From the NCBI GenBank assembly GCA_017644005.1, contig JAEPMJ010000006.1, forward strand, positions 1 through 55,837: a stretch of DNA of 55,837 nucleotides, written 5' to 3'. The stretch comes from Rhizobiaceae bacterium (lineage in GTDB: Bacteria; Pseudomonadota; Alphaproteobacteria; Rhizobiales; Rhizobiaceae). A program made the position numbers and the translations under genes. The notes under the pieces are model-generated. The model was not told the origin of the DNA, ran no database searches, and worked only from the letters and a program-made list of their open reading frames with translations. Positions 50,535-55,837 of this stretch are shown here, one piece after another (position 1 is the stretch's first letter; every line of letters starts with the position of its first letter).

Positions 50535-50613
50535 TGGCCCACGGACGGCGTTACTGCTTTTTGCCTTCTCCGGTCAAGCGCATTCTGCCGGGGTGCCGCG
50601 CGGACGGCGCCCC

Positions 50614-50643
50614 AAAAAAAAGTGGCGGGCCTCAGGCCCGCCA
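50614..50643 (-). terminator. Rho-independent terminator of the outer-membrane protein gene
   Basis: On the minus strand a 9-10-bp stem (TGGCGGGCCT / AGGCCCGCCA) is followed by a run of eight T. It lies 28 nt after the stop of the gene at 50672-51532. Confidence 0.88.
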
Positions 50644-50671
50644 GTCTCGTTCGGGTCCCAATCCGAATGAA

Positions 50672-51532
50672 TCACCAGATTTCGTAGCGCAGTCCCAGCT
50701 TCACTTCGTGTTGGGTAAAGCCGGGGTCGTTGGTTTGCGTGCCTGACGCACCGAGTGCCCGGTCGGCAGCCGTGAATCCGGACATGGGGCCGCCGGTGAT
50801 CTTCCTGTATTTGTAGCCGAGGCGCACTTTCAGATTGTCGTTGATGTCGTAAGCCATGCCGGCCATTGCGGCATAGGAAAAGCGCCAGCTGGTCTGCCCG
50901 CTCGCCGTCGTCGGCGTTGTGGCTGTCGCCGGACACGCCACGCCGCCGGACACGCAGGCATAAGTGCTGGAGAGGTCCGTCCAGGTCACATGTGTCACAC
51001 CGGCGCCAGCGCCCACATAGGGCGTGAAGCCGGCAAAGGTTCCGAGATCAACATAGCCGTTTGCCATCACGGAGGTGCCGTTCAGCGTCGCCGAATCGTT
51101 CGAGGCACAGGTGGTGCCGGCGGGAAAGCCCGCACAGGGCGTCGCGAAGGTGCGCGTTCCGTTGAAGCGGATGTTGAAACGTTCAGCCGTCAGGTCGGCG
51201 CGGATCAGATCCGTGAAGGCGTAGCCGAAACCAATGCCGTAGGAGATGCCGCCCGAAACCGATGCGGTTGTGAAGGTCGCGGAGCCGTATGTTCCGGCGC
51301 CCGCATTGAAGACGCGGTAGTTGAAGGCACCATCGGCCGAGGTCGCAAAGGCATATCCAACGCTTCCGCGCAGATACCATCCGCTGCCCACCTCGACGGG
51401 GACGATTTCCTGCAGCGGTCCCAGACCCTCGTCAATCACCATTGGCGGATCGTAGTCGGCCGCATGGAGCGAAAATACCGGCAGGAGTGCGATGGTCGCT
51501 GCTGAAGCCAACAAACGGACAGTATGGCGCAT
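50672..51532 (-). CDS. Outer-membrane beta-barrel protein (Omp25/31-like), copy 1
   Basis: A 286-residue protein with a signal peptide (MRHTVRLLASAATIALLPVF, cleavage after LHA) and alternating short strands: GWYLRGSVGYAF, ISYGIGFGYAF, VMANGYVDLGTFAGFTPYVGAG, then KVRLGYKYRKITGGP and a C-terminal GLRYEIW with the aromatic end typical of barrels. It belongs to the 8-strand 'outer membrane beta-barrel' family of Hyphomicrobiales (as Brucella Omp25/Omp31). It is a paralogue of the next gene. A TTAA-N7-TTAA box lies 74 nt upstream. Confidence 0.9.
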   Translation of the reverse strand: MRHTVRLLASAATIALLPVFSLHAADYDPPMVIDEGLGPLQEIVPVEVGSGWYLRGSVGYAFATSADGAFNYRVFNAGAGTYGSATFTTASVSGGISYGIGFGYAFTDLIRADLTAERFNIRFNGTRTFATPCAGFPAGTTCASNDSATLNGTSVMANGYVDLGTFAGFTPYVGAGAGVTHVTWTDLSSTYACVSGGVACPATATTPTTASGQTSWRFSYAAMAGMAYDINDNLKVRLGYKYRKITGGPMSGFTAADRALGASGTQTNDPGFTQHEVKLGLRYEIW

Positions 51533-51605
51533 GGTGCAAACTCCGATGGTGCAAGCTGCCTGGGCCGGCGCGCTGCTTATCTCGGAGCATTGTTAACTAT
51601 GATGG

Positions 51606-51620
51606 TTAAGTGCCGGTTAA
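51606..51620. promoter_or_regulatory. CtrA-type box upstream of outer-membrane gene copy 1
   Basis: A perfect TTAA-GTGCCGG-TTAA. On the gene's strand it reads TTAA-CCGGCAC-TTAA and continues into CCAT, which extends the CtrA half-site TTAACCAT. It starts exactly 74 nt upstream of the start codon. A further TTAA lies at 51593-51596. Confidence 0.65.
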
Positions 51621-51663
51621 GGCTAACAAAACCTTTTCCCGTCCAATCCAGGGCTCAAACGCA

Positions 51664-51699
51664 AGGAAGCCGCCCGGCCTTGCGGCGGGGCGGCTTCCT
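51664..51699 (-). terminator. Stem-loop after outer-membrane gene copy 2
   Basis: A perfect 12-bp stem (AGGAAGCCGCCC / GGGCGGCTTCCT) with a 12-nt loop, beginning 13 nt past the stop codon of the gene at 51713-52567. The U-run after it is poor. Confidence 0.6.
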
Positions 51700-51712
51700 G
51701 GGGGTGCCCGTC

Positions 51713-52567
51713 TTATTTGTAGATCGGGGGCAGGGGGTCAGGCTCGTAGGGGATGAATTCCTGCTTTCTGCCGCAGCCCGGGTTTCCGCCGCCGAACTGG
51801 TAGCGAACGCCCGCCCGGCCTTCATGCACGTCAATGCCAGCGTCGAAGCCGGGGCCGGCCTGAGGCGCATATTCAAACATGCGTCCGCCCGAAATCCGCA
51901 TGTAGCGGTATCCGACATCGACGGCCCAGTTGGGATTGATGCAGTAGGACGCGCCGGCCATGAGGGCCCAGGCGAAGCGCCAGCTTGTAGCGCCGGTATG
52001 AACGGTGGTGGTGCCGCCGACCGTATTGCGTAGATCATCCCACTTGATGCGTGCGCCGCCGATACCGGCGCCGATATACGGCGTGATCTTGTGCCAGGTG
52101 CCGAGATCGACATAGGCGTTCGCCATGGCCACAATCGCGCTGTAGGCAGATGAGTCGACCGAGGTACAAGCTCCGCCGCCACCGCATATGCCGGACGTCT
52201 GGCCGGTGAAGGTCGACCGGAAGAAATAGTCGGCCGTCAGGTCGGCACGGAACCACTTGTTGATCTTGTAGCCGGCGCCGATGCCGCCCGAAAACGCTCC
52301 GCGCAGGGTGCCCCAGTCGAAACGCCCAAGGCCGCCTGGCGTACCGTAGGTAATGTAGTTGGCCCCGCGAAAGGTCGACAGATGATAGTCGATGTCGCCG
52401 CGCAGGTACCAGCCGCCATAGGAATGCTCGACCGGGATCGGTTCGTTGTAAATCGGCGGAGGAGCTTCGACGATCGGCGGCTCGTAGATATCTGCGGCCA
52501 TTGCCGGGGCAGCCATACCGGCGATCAACACAGCGCCCAGCATCACCGGTTTCGCAAATCTCAACAT
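51713..52567 (-). CDS. Outer-membrane beta-barrel protein (Omp25/31-like), copy 2
   Basis: A 284-residue relative of the neighbouring barrel gene. The signal peptide is MLRFAKPVMLGAVLIAGMAA (cleavage after MAA). The mature part begins DIYEPPIVEAPPPIY, and strands include GGWYLRGDIDYHL, GGIGAGYKINKWFRADLTADYFF and DVGYRYMRISGGRMF. The two proteins share the GWYLRG start and the ANAYVDLGTW / ANGYVDLGTF strand, so they are paralogues from an old tandem duplication. This copy also has a cysteine pair in the third extracellular loop (CGGGGACTS). Confidence 0.9.
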   Translation of the reverse strand: MLRFAKPVMLGAVLIAGMAAPAMAADIYEPPIVEAPPPIYNEPIPVEHSYGGWYLRGDIDYHLSTFRGANYITYGTPGGLGRFDWGTLRGAFSGGIGAGYKINKWFRADLTADYFFRSTFTGQTSGICGGGGACTSVDSSAYSAIVAMANAYVDLGTWHKITPYIGAGIGGARIKWDDLRNTVGGTTTVHTGATSWRFAWALMAGASYCINPNWAVDVGYRYMRISGGRMFEYAPQAGPGFDAGIDVHEGRAGVRYQFGGGNPGCGRKQEFIPYEPDPLPPIYK

Positions 52568-52640
52568 GTGGAGCGACCCTTGGTTATCCCGGCGCGGATG
52601 CCGGATCGATTGAAATCAAATCCAGCATGTCAGCTAAAAG

Positions 52641-52655
52641 TTAAGGGGCGCTTAA
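52641..52655. promoter_or_regulatory. CtrA-type box upstream of outer-membrane gene copy 2
   Basis: A perfect TTAA-GGGGCGC-TTAA, again starting exactly 74 nt upstream of the start codon (52567). The flanks contain more TTAAC units (52652 and 52671). The spacing identity with copy 1 makes chance unlikely. Confidence 0.65.
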
Positions 52656-52703
52656 CCCTAACTTTTTACCTTAACAATTGATGTTCAGGCGCACCGCGCA
52701 AAG

Positions 52704-52733
52704 AAAAAGCCCGCCTCGGGAGGCGGGCTTTTT
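52704..52733. terminator. Bidirectional-type terminator of glmM
   Basis: AAAAAGCCCGCCT / AGGCGGGCTTTTT with a CGGG loop and T-runs on both strands. It lies 22 nt after the glmM stop codon on the minus strand, and seals glmM from the outer-membrane gene. Confidence 0.9.
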
Positions 52734-52754
52734 CGGTTGTCCTTTCGAAATCCG

Positions 52755-54107
52755 CTACGCTGCAGTGCGCGTTTCCGAAATAGCGTCGACAATATCGTCA
52801 ACCACACGCTCGATCAGCGCCTGATCGTCGGCCTCGGCCATCACCCGGATCAAAGGTTCGGTACCCGAAGGGCGGATCACGAGCCGTCCGCTGTCACCGA
52901 GTCTTGCCCGCGCATCATCGATCATTGCCTTTACGGGCGCGCTCTCGAGCGGCTTGCCGCCGGCAAAGCGCACATTCTTCAGGAGCTGCGGCACCGGCTC
53001 GAATTTACGGCACACTTCGCTCGCCGGCTTGTCCTCGCGTTTGATGCAGGCCAGCACCTGCAGTGCGGCCAGAAGCCCGTCCCCGGTGGTCGAGAAATCC
53101 GAAAGCACGATGTGGCCCGACTGCTCGCCGCCGACATTGTAACCATGCGCGCGCATGTGCTCGACCACATGGCGGTCGCCCACCTTGGTGCGGTGCAGTC
53201 CCAGCTTGCGTCCGGTCAAAAACCGCTCAAGCCCGAGATTGGACATGATGGTTGCAACCACGCCGCCGCCAGACAGACGCTCGGCCTCCTGCCAGCTCTG
53301 CGCGATCAGCGCCATGATCTGGTCTCCGTCGATCACGGTGCCGTTTTCGTCGACGATCACCACACGGTCGGCGTCGCCATCGAGCGCAATGCCAATATCG
53401 GCGCGAACTTCATGCACTTTCTTGGAAAGGCCGTAGGGATGAGTTGAACCGCATTCTTCATTGATGTTGAAGCCATTGGGATCGACCCCCATGGTCACAA
53501 CCTCGGCGCCCAGTTCCCACAATGCCGCGGGTGCAACCTTGTAAGCTGCGCCGTTGGCGCAATCGACCACGATGCGCAGGCCCGACAACGACATGGAGCG
53601 CGGCAGGGTGCGTTTGGCGAATTCGATGTAGCGGTCGTGCACGCCATCGACGCGCTTCGCCCTGCCAAGCGCCATCGGTGAGGCGAGCGAGCTTGTCAGA
53701 TCCTGGCTCAGCAGCGATTCAATGCGGTTTTCGAATTCATCGGAAAGCTTGTAACCGTCAGGGCCGAACAGCTTGATGCCATTGTCATGAAAAGGGTTAT
53801 GCGAGGCCGAAATCATAACGCCGATATCGGCGCGCAGCGATCGGGCAAGCATCGAAACGGCCGGCGTCGGCACCGGCCCAAGCAGGAAAACGTCCATTCC
53901 CGCCGCACAAAAACCCGCAACCAGCGCGTTTTCGATCATATAGCCCGAAAGGCGCGTGTCCTTTCCGAGCACGACCCTGTGGCGGTGGTCGCCGCGCTGG
54001 AAAACGACACCGGCGGCCATACCGACCTTCATCGCGATCTCGGCTGTCATCGGGAAGCTGTTCGCTTTGCCGCGAATGCCATCCGTGCCGAAAAATTTCT
54101 TCGTCAT
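52755..54107 (-). CDS. glmM: Phosphoglucosamine mutase
   Basis: A 450-residue enzyme that converts glucosamine-6-phosphate to glucosamine-1-phosphate for UDP-GlcNAc, peptidoglycan and LPS. The catalytic serine is in [12 protein letters not shown] (near residue 100), the Mg-binding DGDADR loop is near residue 240, and the phosphate-binding [12 protein letters not shown] is at the C-terminus. The ATG at 54107 gives the canonical [13 protein letters not shown] start and follows AAAGAG; an in-frame start 19 codons upstream is not used. In many relatives ftsH precedes glmM, but it does not here. Confidence 0.95.
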   Translation of the reverse strand: MTKKFFGTDGIRGKANSFPMTAEIAMKVGMAAGVVFQRGDHRHRVVLGKDTRLSGYMIENALVAGFCAAGMDVFLLGPVPTPAVSMLARSLRADIGVMISASHNPFHDNGIKLFGPDGYKLSDEFENRIESLLSQDLTSSLASPMALGRAKRVDGVHDRYIEFAKRTLPRSMSLSGLRIVVDCANGAAYKVAPAALWELGAEVVTMGVDPNGFNINEECGSTHPYGLSKKVHEVRADIGIALDGDADRVVIVDENGTVIDGDQIMALIAQSWQEAERLSGGGVVATIMSNLGLERFLTGRKLGLHRTKVGDRHVVEHMRAHGYNVGGEQSGHIVLSDFSTTGDGLLAALQVLACIKREDKPASEVCRKFEPVPQLLKNVRFAGGKPLESAPVKAMIDDARARLGDSGRLVIRPSGTEPLIRVMAEADDQALIERVVDDIVDAISETRTAA

Positions 54108-54276
54108 CTCTTTACCGGCTTTCCCCACATGTCCCTCGCATGGCTTTTGCCACATACGGCCCAATACCGGAGATCACAATATGTGATGTCCTGTTACGAT
54201 TTCGGTGTCGGCGTGGAGAAGTTTGCGTAATGATTAACAGCGGGTTCGAGCCGGCTTCGCCGGCAATTTCGGGAGA

Positions 54277-55404
54277 TTAGCCGCCCATACCGGCAATCCA
54301 GTCCCGAAGCAGCCTCACCGCGTCCGGATCGCCCAGCGAGCGTCCAAGCTCCGGCATCATCACGCCGGGCTCTGTACTGTCGACACGAAAAATCAGGATC
54401 GAACCGTCGGGATCGCCGGGTACGATGTCGAATTCCCGGTCGCCGGCGCCCCTTCCGGCCGCCACCGGCCGCTTCAGGACACCCAGTGCGGTACGATCGC
54501 TTTCGCCCCAGGTGAGAAAAAGCCCCGAGTTGCTGGCTGGCCCGTCGCGCCGGTGGCAATGCGCGCAGTTGACGTCGAGCCAGGCACGGGCGCGGGCATC
54601 GAGCGGCGCGGCACCATCGAACGCTGCCGGCACAGCGTCGATTTCCGAGACCGCCGGCGCGCCATTCAACATGCCCTGTTCGATCCAGTGGTCGATCTGG
54701 TTGCGCGTTCCGTCGGCATAGGAGAGGTCGCCATTGAGATTGCGTGCCTTGGGGCCGATAGGCACGATTTCGCCGTTCAGTGCATGGCAGCCCTTGCACT
54801 GGTTCTTGTTGGGCACGGAATAGGCGATGTCGAGCGGCGAACCATCCTCCGCAGCCGCTTCAACCCTCACCTTCGCGCCCGCAATCCTCAACTCGGCCTC
54901 GGTCTGCGCCTCGTTCCACACATAGGCCCAGGCGTTCCAGCCATTTTCGCCGCGCAATAGAAGCCGCGTTTCGATGAGGCGGATATCCTTGTCTGGCGCA
55001 CGAAAATCCGCCGGGAAGGCAAAAGTCTTGATCAGCGCCGTGCCGGCCGGGAATTCGAATGCCTCATCTGCCACGAAATCAGCAGTTGCACCTTCCGGCA
55101 GGTAGACAAAACGGTATTTCAGCGCCTTGTCGGAAAACAGCGGCGTGTTGATTGTAAATGGCACCACGCCTTTCGCCGGAGTCTGCGCCCACATGTCCGC
55201 GAAAAAACCGAATTCCGACAGAAGCTTCGGCGGCCGCTTGGCAAGGATAGCGGCGTCGGAAACGGCATGGGCGGGGATGATGGGAGACAGCAGAAAAGAG
55301 TAGATTGCTGCGAGGGTAAGCAGTGCCACCCACCGTGCCCCTCTCCGGCCTGCCACGGGAGGATGGCACTTCCACCGCGCCAGGCGTTTTTTACGATCCG
55401 CCAT
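54277..55404 (-). CDS. Diheme c-type cytochrome (SO2930/HNE_0200-like)
   Basis: A 375-residue secreted protein with two haem c sites, CKGCH (near residue 205) and CAHCH (near 281). The start region is long and basic, then has a hydrophobic segment (WVALLTLAAIYSFLLSPIIP) with cleavage after AHA. The N-terminal part is a beta-rich domain (FGFFADMWAQTP...GVVPFTINTPLFSD), as in the SO2930-type family known to lie beside a parallel beta-helix protein. The electron partner and substrate are unknown. The start overlaps the end of the beta-helix gene by 14 nt, so they are translationally coupled. The 169 nt between it and glmM show no gene. Confidence 0.85.
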   Translation of the reverse strand: MADRKKRLARWKCHPPVAGRRGARWVALLTLAAIYSFLLSPIIPAHAVSDAAILAKRPPKLLSEFGFFADMWAQTPAKGVVPFTINTPLFSDKALKYRFVYLPEGATADFVADEAFEFPAGTALIKTFAFPADFRAPDKDIRLIETRLLLRGENGWNAWAYVWNEAQTEAELRIAGAKVRVEAAAEDGSPLDIAYSVPNKNQCKGCHALNGEIVPIGPKARNLNGDLSYADGTRNQIDHWIEQGMLNGAPAVSEIDAVPAAFDGAAPLDARARAWLDVNCAHCHRRDGPASNSGLFLTWGESDRTALGVLKRPVAAGRGAGDREFDIVPGDPDGSILIFRVDSTEPGVMMPELGRSLGDPDAVRLLRDWIAGMGG

Positions 55405-55837
55405 CTTGCGGCAGCTTCACCGGCTCAGGCTCCGGCAGGCTGCCGGCATATTTGGAAATGTCCCTGTCGGGCCACCAGCCCCACGGCAGCAGCATCTGCG
55501 AGATCATCTTGAGGTTGGCGAAACTGGTACCTTCAGGTTCCGAAATGTAGATGCGGTTCCCGGCCGATACCCAGGAGAAATATTCCGGAATGCGCGTCAC
55601 CCCGTCCCATACGATATCAGGCACCGGCTCGCCGATCACATCCGTGATGATCTTGCCGACCTCGCCGTCCGGCGCGAAACCGCCATCGACATATTCATTG
55701 TCGTGTATGTACACGCCGCGCGGCACGAACATGTAATTGTCGTCGTCATAGTCGTTCGGATAGGCCGCGATAAGCACATGCGTTGTGCCGTTGCCGGAAA
55801 GCCGGTTGCCGAACACGTGCACATTGCGGTTGGCCAT
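55391..55837 (-). CDS. Parallel beta-helix repeat protein, C-terminal part (cut by window edge)
   Basis: Only the last 148 codons are visible and the reading frame is open at the right edge; the Met at 55837 is probably internal. NRNVHVFGNRLSGNGTTHVL and the later GVYIHDNEYVDGG have the turn pattern of right-handed parallel beta-helix proteins. The tail (WPDRDISKYAGSLPEPEPVKLP) is the usual end. Its overlap with the diheme cytochrome gene matches the conserved pair of the two families, in which both are exported. Confidence 0.8.
   Translation of the reverse strand: MANRNVHVFGNRLSGNGTTHVLIAAYPNDYDDDNYMFVPRGVYIHDNEYVDGGFAPDGEVGKIITDVIGEPVPDIVWDGVTRIPEYFSWVSAGNRIYISEPEGTSFANLKMISQMLLPWGWWPDRDISKYAGSLPEPEPVKLPQDGGS

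Overview
The window looks like the chromosome of an alphaproteobacterium of the order Hyphomicrobiales (Rhizobiales), probably near Phyllobacteriaceae or Rhizobiaceae. The evidence is the high-GC coding style, the 16S rRNA 5' end and its leader, and gene neighbourhoods typical of that order: ubiG / lysC-ptsP-prfA-prmC-DUF4167-clpB, argJ next to a PpiC-type foldase and secA, purA near rpoH, and serC-serA. Nearly all of it is core chromosome. I see no insertion sequence, phage, CRISPR array or plasmid function.

Layout. 1-906: 5' part of a 16S rRNA gene (minus strand, cut by the window edge), its leader and a strong rrn promoter. 1171-8791: cell-envelope and accessory genes, namely an M23 peptidase, an unusual repeat/propeller-PI-PLC protein, a DHA2-type exporter, an L,D-transpeptidase and a YjbR-type protein. 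8875-9537: a decayed amidase gene. 9766-20089: conserved block with clpB behind a heat-shock-type promoter, DUF4167, prmC-prfA, ptsP, lysC and divergent ubiG. 20171-25492: a methyltransferase whose start region carries a 46-bp tandem duplication, an overlapping minus-strand set (comF, grxC, a nitrilase-family gene, DUF1178), a second methyltransferase, an orphan Flp pilin, a small membrane protein and a MutT-type Nudix gene. 25489-32584: GNAT, argJ, PpiC-type foldase, secA (clear sigma-70 promoter) and a Na+/H+ antiporter. 32626-40607: two small unknowns, a flippase/acetyltransferase pair and a 1530-residue soluble hybrid histidine kinase with about seven PAS domains. 40777-46495: tRNA-Glu(CTC), a small membrane protein, an RluA-type synthase, rpoH, a 544-residue Rhizobiales-type unknown and purA. 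46699-55837: a DMT transporter, serA-serC with a structured serC leader, two paralogous outer-membrane barrels, glmM, a diheme cytochrome c and the end of a parallel beta-helix protein.

How parts fit together. rpoH lies in the window along with one likely target, clpB, whose upstream region has a CTTGAG-N17-CCATAT element. Envelope functions recur: peptidoglycan precursor synthesis (glmM), remodelling (M23, YkuD), secretion (secA, PpiC-type foldase), outer-membrane barrels and a flippase. The two barrel genes each carry a perfect TTAA-N7-TTAA box (the CtrA consensus form) starting exactly 74 nt upstream of the start codon, which suggests shared cell-cycle control.

The observations most worth following up are this paired box, the PI-PLC fused to about six lectin/propeller-like repeats in an AT-richer gene, the cytochrome/beta-helix pair at the right edge, and the duplicated start region at 20171-20272. 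I did not find a clearly new multi-gene system. All calls come from reading the sequence; no database search was run.
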